DNA from: Paenibacillus popilliae ATCC 14706
GTDB taxonomy: Bacteria; Bacillota; Bacilli; Paenibacillales; Paenibacillaceae
Length of the DNA stretch: 64,000 nt
Assembly (NCBI RefSeq): GCF_000315235.1
Contig: NZ_BALG01000160.1
Span: forward strand, 1 to 64,000
Direction of reading: 5' to 3'
Notes under the pieces: generated by a model
The model's input: only the letters and a program-made list of their open reading frames with translations
Told to the model about the DNA's origin: nothing
Databases searched by the model: none
Translations under genes and position numbers: made by a program
Shown: positions 46,034 through 55,142 of the stretch, piece after piece
Position numbering within the stretch: position 1 is the stretch's first letter
How the letters are laid out: the number at the start of each line of letters is the position of its first letter

Positions 46034-47526
46034 TGCACTTTGCCCCTTATCGCTTCACTTGCTACCAAGCGGTCATCGAAATCAAAGGTCTCGCGGCCGA
46101 TAATTTGATACGTCTCATGCCCCTTCCCCGCAATCAATACTACATCGTGCGGGCTTGCCATATCAATAGCCTTCGCAATGGCGGCTCTTCGGTCAACGAT
46201 ACATTCATAGCGGTGCGGGACGACCTCCATCTCCGTCAGTCCCCGTTCGATGTCTTCGAGAATCCGATCAGGCTTCTCGGTGCGTGGATTATCGGACGTT
46301 ATGATAGAGTAGTCGGCATAACGGGCCGATATTTGGCCCATAATCGGCCGCTTCTTCCGATCGCGGTCCCCGCCGCAGCCGAATACACAGATAATGCGGC
46401 CTACCGCGAACTCCTTGACGCTCTGCAGCACATTCTCGAGGCCGTCCGGCGTATGGGCATAATCGACGATGACCGTATACGGCTGCCCGGCCTCCACGGC
46501 TTCGACACGGCCGGCCACGCCCGGCACCGCTTCGAGGCTGGCGCAAATATCGTCCAGCGCGATGCCTTCAATCAACCCGACCGCGATGGCAGCGAGCGCG
46601 TTACAGACATTGAACTTCCCGACCATGCGAAGCTGCACGTCGGCCGAGCCGCGGAACGTATGGACGCGGAAGCTCGTTCCCTTTCCGTTCATGCGGATAT
46701 CCTCCGCCCGAATATCGGCGGACGCCGATAAGCCGTACGTCAGCGTCTCTGCGGCGGTCAGCTTGGCGAAAAGCGCCGATGCCGGATCGTCCGCGTTCAG
46801 CACGGCATAGGAACGCTCAACCTCTTGCTTGCAGTATGTGTTCCCGAGCCGAGAGAACAGCAAGCCCTTGGCGTCGCGATACGATTCCATTGTCTCATGG
46901 TAATCGAGGTGGTCCTGAGTCAGGTTCGTGAATACGGCCGTCCGGAAGCGGCAACCTTCCACGCGGCCTTGATCGAGCGCATGGGATGAGACCTCCATCG
47001 CGACTGCCTCCACGCCGCAGTCGGCCATATCCCGCAGCGAATGCTGCAGCTCAAGCGCGTTAGGTGTTGTGCCCGACATCGGCAGCTTGCGGCCATCATA
47101 GCGCATCTCGATCGTGCCGATCACACCGCTTTTGCGGCCGGCGTCCGTCAATATCCGCTCGATCAGATACGTCGTCGTTGTCTTGCCGTTCGTTCCCGTC
47201 ACGCCGATCAGCTTCAATTCCCGGCTCGGCGAACGGTAGAAGGCATCCGCCAGCACCGCCAGCGCTCGACGGGCCTGACGGACGATGAGCTGGGGAACCG
47301 GAAGCGGAAGTTCCCGCTCCACGACAAGCGCGGCCGCTCCCTGTTCAACGGCCTGCTCCGCATAACGGTGGCCGTCATCCGCCGTGCCCGAGATGCAGAA
47401 GAACAGATCGCCCGGCCGGACATGGCGTGAATCCACCGCCAATCCGGTCACTACCGTTGCTTCGTCTCCTGTGCATTTCACATTCAGCATTCGTTTGCAT
47501 GCTTCGGACAATCGCATTTCCTGCAT
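46030..47526 (-). CDS. murE: UDP-MurNAc-tripeptide synthetase MurE (meso-DAP type)
   Basis: 498 residues. GTNGKTTTT at 111-119. The substrate-choice motif DNPR at 412-415 (SDNPRTEKPD) is that of enzymes adding meso-diaminopimelate rather than lysine. The stop of spoVD is 2 bases upstream. The product is the DAP-containing wall precursor expected in Paenibacillus. Confidence 0.95.
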   Translation of the reverse strand: MQEMRLSEACKRMLNVKCTGDEATVVTGLAVDSRHVRPGDLFFCISGTADDGHRYAEQAVEQGAAALVVERELPLPVPQLIVRQARRALAVLADAFYRSPSRELKLIGVTGTNGKTTTTYLIERILTDAGRKSGVIGTIEMRYDGRKLPMSGTTPNALELQHSLRDMADCGVEAVAMEVSSHALDQGRVEGCRFRTAVFTNLTQDHLDYHETMESYRDAKGLLFSRLGNTYCKQEVERSYAVLNADDPASALFAKLTAAETLTYGLSASADIRAEDIRMNGKGTSFRVHTFRGSADVQLRMVGKFNVCNALAAIAVGLIEGIALDDICASLEAVPGVAGRVEAVEAGQPYTVIVDYAHTPDGLENVLQSVKEFAVGRIICVFGCGGDRDRKKRPIMGQISARYADYSIITSDNPRTEKPDRILEDIERGLTEMEVVPHRYECIVDRRAAIAKAIDMASPHDVVLIAGKGHETYQIIGRETFDFDDRLVASEAIRGKVQ

Positions 47527-47528
47527 CG

Positions 47529-49457
47529 TTATTCCTCCGTCTCTGTACCCATGTAGATGCGGATCGTAGATCCCCGCTCCACACGGGTTCCCGGTTTGGG
47601 CGCCTGGTGAATGACCGTGTTGCCCGTACCGGATTTGGCTAGTTGAAAATTCATGTTCATATCTTCGTAAATATCGGTCAACGTTTTGCCGACCAGATTA
47701 GGAACCGCCACCATCGGCGTCTCATTGTATCTATATTTTCGGGGGACTTGTTTGTGACGTGGTTCCACCCCCATATAATGGAGTGCGTCCTCCATGATGC
47801 GCTTGACGATAGGAGCGGCAATCAGCCCGCCGAACTGAATCCCTTGCGGATCGTCTACCGCCGTATAGATGACGATCTTCGGATCGTCTGCCGGCGCGAA
47901 CCCGACAAAAGATACGATATGCTCATTCGGCGAATAACGTCCGTGCACAACCTTTTGCGCGGTGCCCGTTTTTCCTCCGACCCGGTAGCCGTCGATGAAC
48001 GCGTTGCGCCCCGAGCCTTGGGCGACGACATGCTCCAGCGCGTCCCGCACCTTCGCCGACGTCTCCGGCGAGATGACCTGCCGGACCAGCTCCGGCTCAA
48101 CTTCATCGATGATCATCCCCGTCTCGGGATGCTCGAACGACTTCGCCACATGCGGCCGGTATAGCTTGCCTCCGTTGATCGTCGCCGAGACGGCGGCAAT
48201 CTGCTGGATCGGCGTAACCGATACACCCTGTCCGAACGAGGTCGTCGCCAATTCGACCGGACCGACCCGGTTCAGCTTGAACAGAATTCCCGTCGCTTCC
48301 CCGCTCAGGTCGATGCCCGATTTTTGCCCGAAGCCAAACTTCCGTATGTACGCAAACAGCGTCTCCTTGCCTAACCGCTGTCCCAGCGTAACAAAGCCGG
48401 GATTGCATGAATTGCCGACGACCTCGAGGAAGGTCTGGCTGCCGTGACCGCCTTTCTTCCAACAGCGCAGCCGGGCGCCGCCGACCTCGATGCTCCCGGG
48501 ATCGAAAAAATGCTCGTTGTACAAATCGACCTTGCCATCCTCGAGCGCCGCAGCGATCGTAATGATCTTGAAGGTGGAGCCCGGCTCGTACGTCATCCAG
48601 ATCGGCAGGTTGCGGTTGTACACCTCCGGGGAATACTCCTTGTACCGCCCCGGTTCATAATTCGGGCGGCTCGCCATCGCCAATATCTCGCCGTTGTTCG
48701 GATCCATCGCAATCGAGATGATATGCTTCGGCTGCAATTCGAGCATCGCCTGATCAAGTTCCCGCTCCATTATTGTCTGTATTTGCTTGTCAATCGTCAA
48801 TTGCAAATTTAATCCATCTCGCGGTGGGGCATACGTCTCCGAAGAATTCGGCATCTGGCGGCCCTTTGCGTCGGACAGGTAAGAGACGCTTCCCTGCAGC
48901 CCGCTGAGCGCGTCATTGTACTTCTGCTCGATGCCCGTCAGCCCTTGGTTGTCGATGCCGGTGAAGCCGAGAATATGGGAGGCCAGTTCCCCGAATGGAT
49001 AATATCTTTTATTATCCTCTGCCACGACAATGCCGGGCAAGTTCTTTTCCCGCACCTGCTGCGCCGTTTCGAGCGATATTTTGCGGCCTCCCGGCTTAAT
49101 ATGGACGATAGACTTGCGTACCTTAATCATCCGTTCGACATCTTCCGTTTTCATCTGCAGTACCGGCGCCAGCCGGGCAGCCGTCGCTGCGGCATCCTGA
49201 ATCTGGGCGGGGACGGCCATAATCGTCGGGGAGGTAACATTATAGGCGAGACGCACCCCGTTCCGATCAAGCACTTCCCCGCGCTTGGCCGTAACCGGGA
49301 TGTCTCTGCGCCATAATTCCTCCGCCTTGGCCGTAATTTCCCCGCCCTCCCACAATTGGACATAGGCTAGACGAACGACAAGCGCAAAAAAGCCGAGAGA
49401 CACGAGTCCGATGCTAATGAACAGCCGCTTGCGGACCGTGACATTGGATAATTTCAC
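47529..49457 (-). CDS. spoVD: Sporulation class B penicillin-binding protein SpoVD
   Basis: 642 residues. One membrane segment (about 12-32), a dimerisation domain, then transpeptidase motifs STFK (catalytic Ser in EPGSTFKIIT), SCN-like NSCNPGF and KTGT (VGGKTGTAQK). One PASTA domain ends the protein (about 580-640). It makes spore cortex peptidoglycan with SpoVE. It lies between pbpB and murE as in B. subtilis. Confidence 0.93.
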   Translation of the reverse strand: MKLSNVTVRKRLFISIGLVSLGFFALVVRLAYVQLWEGGEITAKAEELWRRDIPVTAKRGEVLDRNGVRLAYNVTSPTIMAVPAQIQDAAATAARLAPVLQMKTEDVERMIKVRKSIVHIKPGGRKISLETAQQVREKNLPGIVVAEDNKRYYPFGELASHILGFTGIDNQGLTGIEQKYNDALSGLQGSVSYLSDAKGRQMPNSSETYAPPRDGLNLQLTIDKQIQTIMERELDQAMLELQPKHIISIAMDPNNGEILAMASRPNYEPGRYKEYSPEVYNRNLPIWMTYEPGSTFKIITIAAALEDGKVDLYNEHFFDPGSIEVGGARLRCWKKGGHGSQTFLEVVGNSCNPGFVTLGQRLGKETLFAYIRKFGFGQKSGIDLSGEATGILFKLNRVGPVELATTSFGQGVSVTPIQQIAAVSATINGGKLYRPHVAKSFEHPETGMIIDEVEPELVRQVISPETSAKVRDALEHVVAQGSGRNAFIDGYRVGGKTGTAQKVVHGRYSPNEHIVSFVGFAPADDPKIVIYTAVDDPQGIQFGGLIAAPIVKRIMEDALHYMGVEPRHKQVPRKYRYNETPMVAVPNLVGKTLTDIYEDMNMNFQLAKSGTGNTVIHQAPKPGTRVERGSTIRIYMGTETEE

Positions 49458-49526
49458 GGTAACCCCTCCTTTGTCCCACTTGGGTTCATAACCAACCTAT
49501 TCGGGACAACCAGGGGATAGAACAAG

Positions 49527-51710
49527 CTATGGCCTTCTTGGCTCCAATTTGATGTCGACCACGCGCTTACCGTTGTCTGTCGAGGCTTTCTGTTCGCTAA
49601 CGTAGCCTTCTCCCTCGACCCGCACCTCAATGCCCAGCAACGAAGAGATTTCCATAACATCGCGCAGCGATTTGCCCTTCATATCAGGCATGGACAGATT
49701 TCCCGGCTCATCGGTCAGCAGGTAGACCCGCTGGCCAGAGCCCAAATATTCGCCCGGCGCCGGGAATTGGCTCTTTACTTCCTCGCCTGATCCGACCGTC
49801 TGGAAGACGATGCCCTGCTCCGCCAACTGCTTCTTCGCTTCATGCGGCTTAAGCCCCTGAATATTCGGCGCCTGGAGGAGCCGAATCGGACCTTCGGATT
49901 TACCCTCCTCGGCTGGCTTCATCTCATGGGAAGTCGGCACGCCCATATGGCGCAGCGATTTGGAGACGATATTTTTGAACATAATCGGCGAGACGAAGCC
50001 CCCGCCCTCCCAATATTTCTGTGGATCGTCGACGACGACGATAACCGCGATCCGGGGATCCTCCACCGGGGCGAAGCCGATGAAGGATACGACCGCGCGC
50101 GTGGAGTCATACTCCCCGTTAATAACCTTAAGCGCGGTTCCCGTCTTGCCCGCGACCCGGTAGCCTTCGATGTACGCGTTCTTCCCGGTGCCGATCTCCT
50201 GATCGGCAACGACCTGCTCCAAATACTCGCTGACTTGCTTGGCAATTTCCGGTTCGATCACTTGACGCACCACTTCCGGCTCCCGCTCGGTCACTTCGCC
50301 GGTCACCGGATCCTCGATCTTCTTCACGATATGCGGCTGCATCAGCTTGCCGCCGTTCGCCACCGCCGAGACGGCCATAATCTGCTGAAGCGGCGTCACT
50401 TTAATCTGGCCGTGGCCGTATGAAGCGGCCGCCACGTCCGCCGGATATTGGAACTGAACGAAGCCCTCGTATTCCCATGGAATCTCGATGCCCGTCTTTT
50501 GCCCGAAGCCGAACTTGTCGATATAGGACTTGAACCGCTCCTCCTTCAGCATCTCGAAGCCGAGCTTGACGAAGGCGACGTTACTGGAACGCTTCAAGCC
50601 TTCCAGATACGGAATCGTGCCCCACGTCGTATTGACGTCATGAATAGCGCGCCCGCCCGCATAAATTTTCCCCGATTGGAAATAGGCATCCGGATCGAAC
50701 AGCCCTTCCTGAACCGCCGCCGCGAGCGTCACGATCTTGAACGTCGATCCCGGCTCGTAGCCGCCCTGCACCGCCGGATTGAAGAAAGCGCGGTCATTGT
50801 CGAAATCCCAATACGAATTCGGATTATACGTCGGCATGTTCGCCAGGCCCAAAATATCGCCGGTCTTCGGGTCCGCGGCAATCACCGTAATCGTATGCGG
50901 GGAATATTCATCGTACACTTTCCGGATCTCTTCTTCGATATATTGCTGGATCATGCGATCGATCGTCAAATACATATTGTCCCCGTCTTGGGCCGGTGTG
51001 TAAACCTCTGACGCCTTCGGGAGCTTGTTGCCCATCCGATCCTTCTCGTACTGGATCGCGCCGGCCTTGCCGGACAGTTGTTCATTATACAGCTCCTCGA
51101 TGCCGCCGACCGGATTCCCATTTTTATCGGTATAACCGAGCACGTGCGCGGCCAGGTTGTTTTTGGCGTAGAATCGCTTTACTTCCGGCATCAGGTACAG
51201 CCCGATGTCCTGCAAGCTGGCCTTCTCTTTGAGCGACTCCGTGAAGTCGCGCAGCTTCTGCGCGGTCTCCTCCTCGATCTTCCAGCCCTCGTTCCGCACC
51301 TCGCGCTGAATCAAATAGGCTCCGGTCTCCGAACTTTTTTTGCGGACAATGTCATAGAGCTCGTTCTCCGGCTTGCCCAGCACCTTGTGCAGCTCCTCTA
51401 CAATAAGCCGCTCCACGTCGATATCCTCCTTGACGAGCTTATCGAGTGTTTTCAGTTCCTGAATCAGATTCGGATTGACCGCGACCGTATACGCAGGGGC
51501 ATCCATAGCGAGCACTTCCCCGTTCTGATCATAGATCGTCCCGCGCACCGGCTCGATGGTCTGCTTCGTCGACCACGAGTTTTTCGCCAGCTCCATCCAG
51601 AAATTTTGATTCCATACCTGATACCAAAACAGACGGGTCACGATGACAATAAAAAAGAGGGTGATTAAGCCCCCGATTGTCAACGTGCGCAACTTGATTC
51701 GTTTGACCAT
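49527..51710 (-). CDS. pbpB: Division penicillin-binding protein PBP2B
   Basis: 727 residues from ATG 51710; an ATG at 51731 overlaps the ftsL stop and cannot be excluded. Membrane segment about 8-30 and transpeptidase motifs GSTFKIV, SSNVAFVK and KTGTALK. Two C-terminal PASTA domains lie at about 600-734. It is the septal transpeptidase of the divisome and acts with FtsL, DivIB and FtsW. The paralogue spoVD follows directly. Confidence 0.93.
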   Translation of the reverse strand: MVKRIKLRTLTIGGLITLFFIVIVTRLFWYQVWNQNFWMELAKNSWSTKQTIEPVRGTIYDQNGEVLAMDAPAYTVAVNPNLIQELKTLDKLVKEDIDVERLIVEELHKVLGKPENELYDIVRKKSSETGAYLIQREVRNEGWKIEEETAQKLRDFTESLKEKASLQDIGLYLMPEVKRFYAKNNLAAHVLGYTDKNGNPVGGIEELYNEQLSGKAGAIQYEKDRMGNKLPKASEVYTPAQDGDNMYLTIDRMIQQYIEEEIRKVYDEYSPHTITVIAADPKTGDILGLANMPTYNPNSYWDFDNDRAFFNPAVQGGYEPGSTFKIVTLAAAVQEGLFDPDAYFQSGKIYAGGRAIHDVNTTWGTIPYLEGLKRSSNVAFVKLGFEMLKEERFKSYIDKFGFGQKTGIEIPWEYEGFVQFQYPADVAAASYGHGQIKVTPLQQIMAVSAVANGGKLMQPHIVKKIEDPVTGEVTEREPEVVRQVIEPEIAKQVSEYLEQVVADQEIGTGKNAYIEGYRVAGKTGTALKVINGEYDSTRAVVSFIGFAPVEDPRIAVIVVVDDPQKYWEGGGFVSPIMFKNIVSKSLRHMGVPTSHEMKPAEEGKSEGPIRLLQAPNIQGLKPHEAKKQLAEQGIVFQTVGSGEEVKSQFPAPGEYLGSGQRVYLLTDEPGNLSMPDMKGKSLRDVMEISSLLGIEVRVEGEGYVSEQKASTDNGKRVVDIKLEPRRP

Positions 51711-51723
51711 CTTCATCCCTCGT

Positions 51724-52113
51724 TCAATCATTGCCTATGGCTTGTTTGTATACTTGAATCTCTAGCGGCGTCTCGGGAAATACAAGCCCGTTCTTCCGCG
51801 CGATCTCTTCAACCTGCTTCCAATCCGACAGCTTTTCGACTTCTACTCGCAACACGGAGGTCTGATCCTGCAGCGAAATCGTCTCCCGCTTCAAATCCTG
51901 AATGTTCCGGTTCATATCGTAGATTTGGGCATATCGCCCGATAAGAACGAGCGCTACGGCCGTGCACAATAGAATGGTCAGCAGATACAACAGCTTCTCC
52001 CTCGTCGGCAATGTGTTCTTGCGGACGACGGTCTTCGTTGTCTGGCGAACCTTGGGCCTCGGCTGCTGCTGTTTCTCCGGCCGGACGGCCAAATTACCGC
52101 GAGTATAAGCCAT
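51724..52113 (-). CDS. ftsL: Cell-division protein FtsL
   Basis: 129 residues: basic cytoplasmic tail, one membrane segment (about 39-60), then a leucine-zipper-like coiled coil (NRNIQDLKRETISLQDQTSV). The position between rsmH and pbpB identifies it, since the family is poorly conserved. It forms a complex with DivIC and DivIB. Stop overlaps pbpB's alternative start. Confidence 0.9.
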   Translation of the reverse strand: MAYTRGNLAVRPEKQQQPRPKVRQTTKTVVRKNTLPTREKLLYLLTILLCTAVALVLIGRYAQIYDMNRNIQDLKRETISLQDQTSVLRVEVEKLSDWKQVEEIARKNGLVFPETPLEIQVYKQAIGND

Positions 52114-52131
52114 CTTCTGCTCTCCCTTTCA

Positions 52132-53082
52132 TTACAATTTCTCGGCGACCCGCAATCTCGCGGAGCGAGAACGCGGGTTGCACTCCAACTCTTCCACGCT
52201 CGGCACAATCGGCTTGCGCTTCGGCAAAATCAAAATATCCTGCTTGCCGCAGGCACACATCGGCAAATCCGGCGGACAAGTGCAGCGGTTCATATACTGG
52301 TTGAATGTCTGCTTGCATATCCGATCCTCCAAGGAATGGAAGGTAATTACAGCGACCCTTCCGCCCGGCTTCAAGCAATGGGTTGCCTGATGAAGCGCCT
52401 GCTCGAACGCGCCCAGCTCGTCGTTGACGGCGATACGGAGCGCCTGGAAGCTGCGCTTGGCCGGATGGCCTCCCGTTCTTCGGGTTGCCGCTGGAATCCC
52501 GGCCTTGACCAACTCGGCCAATTCGCCGGTCGTCTCGATCGGATGATCCGCCCTTGCTTCCGCGATGCGGCGGGCGATGCGGCGGGAAAATTTCTCTTCC
52601 CCATACTCGAACAGGATGCGGGCGATCTCCCCTTCCGGCCACTCATTCACAATCTCGCGGGCCGTAAGCGAATGGCTCCGATCCATGCGCATGTCCAGCG
52701 GTGCGTCATGCTGATAGCTGAAACCACGCTCCCCTTCATCAAGCTGCGGCGACGATACCCCGAGGTCGAACAGAATTCCGTCCACCTGCGGCACGCCATT
52801 GGCAAGCGGCACCTCTGCCTGATACAGAGCGTCCTCGATATGGCGGAAATTCGTCTTGATCATCGTCACCCGGTCAAGGTAGGGTGCCAGCACGTTCGCG
52901 GCATTGTCCAAAGCCCAATCGTCCTGATCGAGCGCGATAAGCCGACCGTCTGTGGACAGCAGGGATGCAATGGCGAAGCTGTGTCCTGCCCCTCCCAGGG
53001 TACAATCAACATAGATGCCGTCAGGGCGCACATTCAGTCCGTTCACAGCCTCCTCTTTTAACACCGTTATATGATGAAACAC
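52132..53082 (-). CDS. rsmH: 16S rRNA (cytosine1402-N4)-methyltransferase RsmH
   Basis: 316 residues. SAM site in [12 protein letters not shown] and the [30 protein letters not shown] signature; C-terminal basic region. It methylates C1402 in the ribosomal P site. It is the second gene of the dcw cluster, after mraZ. Confidence 0.96.
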   Translation of the reverse strand: MFHHITVLKEEAVNGLNVRPDGIYVDCTLGGAGHSFAIASLLSTDGRLIALDQDDWALDNAANVLAPYLDRVTMIKTNFRHIEDALYQAEVPLANGVPQVDGILFDLGVSSPQLDEGERGFSYQHDAPLDMRMDRSHSLTAREIVNEWPEGEIARILFEYGEEKFSRRIARRIAEARADHPIETTGELAELVKAGIPAATRRTGGHPAKRSFQALRIAVNDELGAFEQALHQATHCLKPGGRVAVITFHSLEDRICKQTFNQYMNRCTCPPDLPMCACGKQDILILPKRKPIVPSVEELECNPRSRSARLRVAEKL

Positions 53083-53164
53083 ATGTTATTCCTCCTAGTT
53101 CTTCCTGTTCCTGTCTATGTTGTCTTTCACTTTGCCATGCGCATTCTGAATGACCGGTTTCCTC

Positions 53165-53596
53165 TCAAAAATCAAAGTCAACCAATGTCTCAGCCATTTC
53201 TTCAAAGGTGGATGCGGACTGCTGCACATAGTGTTCCCAAGCGTCCTTGCTCCAAATCTCCACCCGGCTCTGCACGCCGATAATCATGCATTCCTTGTCC
53301 AGCTTGGCATGCTGCCGTAGATGAGCGGGAATGTTGATCCGGCCCTGCTTGTCCCACTCGCATTCGGTGGCGCCGGAGAAGAAAAAGCGGGTAAAGGCCC
53401 GTGCGTCCGCCTTCATCAAGGGCAATGCCTTCAATTTCTGTTCGAGCAGACCCCACTCTTCCATCGGGTAGATGAACAGACATTGATCCAGGCCACGCGT
53501 GAGTATAAATGTGGAGCCCAAGGAGTCACGCAGCTTAGCGGGAATGATTAGGCGGGCTTTGTCATCGATGCTATGTTGATATTCACCCATAAACAT
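53165..53596 (-). CDS. mraZ: Transcriptional regulator MraZ
   Basis: 143 residues with two AbrB-like repeats: [21 protein letters not shown] (about 4-24) and [21 protein letters not shown] (about 79-99). MraZ binds repeated GTG-type boxes in front of the dcw cluster and represses or activates it in other species. It is the first gene of the cluster here. The 80 bases before rsmH hold no further gene. Confidence 0.95.
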   Translation of the reverse strand: MFMGEYQHSIDDKARLIIPAKLRDSLGSTFILTRGLDQCLFIYPMEEWGLLEQKLKALPLMKADARAFTRFFFSGATECEWDKQGRINIPAHLRQHAKLDKECMIIGVQSRVEIWSKDAWEHYVQQSASTFEEMAETLVDFDF

Positions 53597-53674
53597 CTGC
53601 CACCACTCCTCCCCCTAAATTCACCACAACGCCCCACTTTTCCCCACAACAAAAGAATAATTCGCCGTAAATAT

Positions 53675-53705
53675 AAAAAATCCTGCTTGTCGGCAGGATT
53701 TTTAT
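53675..53705. terminator. Bidirectional-looking terminator after ahcY
   Basis: AATCCTGC pairs with GCAGGATT (53679-53700), with AAAAAA on the left and TTTTTA on the right. It lies about 95 bases after the ahcY stop and before mraZ, so it separates ahcY from the dcw promoter region. Confidence 0.8.
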
Positions 53706-53795
53706 TTCATATTCCTTTACGCTTTTCGCATTCTCGGGTTGCCGCCCGCCTTCTAGCCCTCAGAGAAGCAAAGCAGCGGACAGCCGGTAACACGG

Positions 53796-55070
53796 CTATT
53801 CATGTTCTTGCCAACTGATCAAATACGATTGCTGTTCAGCCGACAACGTGTCGATCGAAATGCCAAGCGACTCCAGCTTGAAGCGGGCGACCTGCTCATC
53901 CAGCTCGTACGGCACATTGACGACTTTACTGCCGATGCGATCGTAGTGTTCGTTTACATATTTCAGCGACAATGCCTGTAGGGCAAACGTCATATCCATA
54001 ATTTCTGCCGGGTGCCCGTCCCCCGCTGCCAAGTTGACGAGGCGGCCTTCCGCCAGCAGATAAATGCCGCGTCCGTCCTTCAACTTGTATTCTTCGATAT
54101 TTTTGCGGACCGTCCGCACGTTCTGCGCGCGCGCTTCCAGCTCCGTCTTGTTCACTTCCACATCGAAATGGCCGGCGTTGGACAAAATCGCGCCATCCTT
54201 CATGACGTCGTAGTGCTCGCCGCGAATGACGTCGCGGTTCCCCGTGACCGTCACGAAAATATCGCCTACGCGAGCCGCTTCTCTCATCGGCAACACGGTG
54301 AATCCGTCCATATACGCTTCGACGGCCTTAATGGCGTCGATCTCCGTCACGACGACGTTCGCGCCGAGGCCTTTCGCCCGCATCGCCACGCCCTTGCCGC
54401 ACCAGCCATAACCGACGACGACGACGGTCTTGCCAGTCACGACGAGATTCGTTGTCCGGTTGATGCCGTCCCACACCGATTGGCCTGTGCCGTACCGGTT
54501 GTCGAACAAGTATTTGCAGAAGGCGTCATTGACGGCGACCATCGGGAATTGGAGTGTGCCATCCTTCTCCATCGCCTTCAAGCGCAGAATGCCTGTCGTC
54601 GTCTCCTCGGCGCCGCCGCGCACCTGCTCGCGCAGATCCGGACGCTCGGAGTGCAGAATCGAGATCAGATCGCCGCCATCGTCGATAATCAGATCCGGCT
54701 TCGTCTCCAGCGTGCGGAGGAGCAGTTGCTTGTACTCTTCCGGTTCCGGATTGTACTTCGCATAGACCGTAATGCCGTCTTCAACCAACGCCGCGCAGAC
54801 ATCGTCCTGGGTCGACAGCGGGTTGCTGCCGGTAATCGTCACATCGGCGCCGCCGGCCTGCACGACCTTGGCCAGGTAGGCCGTCTTCGCTTCCAGGTGG
54901 AGCGAAATCGCCACCTTCAAGCCCTTGAACGGCTGTTCCGCTTCGAATCGCTTGCGAATCCGGTTCAGCACCGGCATATGGGCTTGCACCCAATCGATCT
55001 TCAAATGCCCTTCCGGGGCCAATGCCATATCGCGAATGATGCTGTGCTCTGCTGCTTTTGTCTGACTCAT
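53796..55070 (-). CDS. ahcY: S-adenosylhomocysteine hydrolase
   Basis: 424 residues. NAD-binding GYGWCGKGVA (about 217-226), VNDAFCKYLFDNRYGTGQS with the active-site Lys/Asp block, and NAGHFDVEVN. It splits SAH into homocysteine and adenosine. B. subtilis instead uses Pfs and LuxS. Its place between bshC and mraZ is an insertion relative to B. subtilis. The terminator after it shows it is not part of the dcw unit. Confidence 0.95.
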   Translation of the reverse strand: MSQTKAAEHSIIRDMALAPEGHLKIDWVQAHMPVLNRIRKRFEAEQPFKGLKVAISLHLEAKTAYLAKVVQAGGADVTITGSNPLSTQDDVCAALVEDGITVYAKYNPEPEEYKQLLLRTLETKPDLIIDDGGDLISILHSERPDLREQVRGGAEETTTGILRLKAMEKDGTLQFPMVAVNDAFCKYLFDNRYGTGQSVWDGINRTTNLVVTGKTVVVVGYGWCGKGVAMRAKGLGANVVVTEIDAIKAVEAYMDGFTVLPMREAARVGDIFVTVTGNRDVIRGEHYDVMKDGAILSNAGHFDVEVNKTELEARAQNVRTVRKNIEEYKLKDGRGIYLLAEGRLVNLAAGDGHPAEIMDMTFALQALSLKYVNEHYDRIGSKVVNVPYELDEQVARFKLESLGISIDTLSAEQQSYLISWQEHE

Positions 55071-55142
55071 CCTCTACACCCTTCCCTTCCTGTTATAGCT
55101 ATCGTATGCAGCAGATGCGCGCCCATTGACCTGGACTCATAG

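Noticed and set aside
54012-55142. 376-residue plus-strand ORF
   Set aside because: Antisense to ahcY; composition of a shadow frame.
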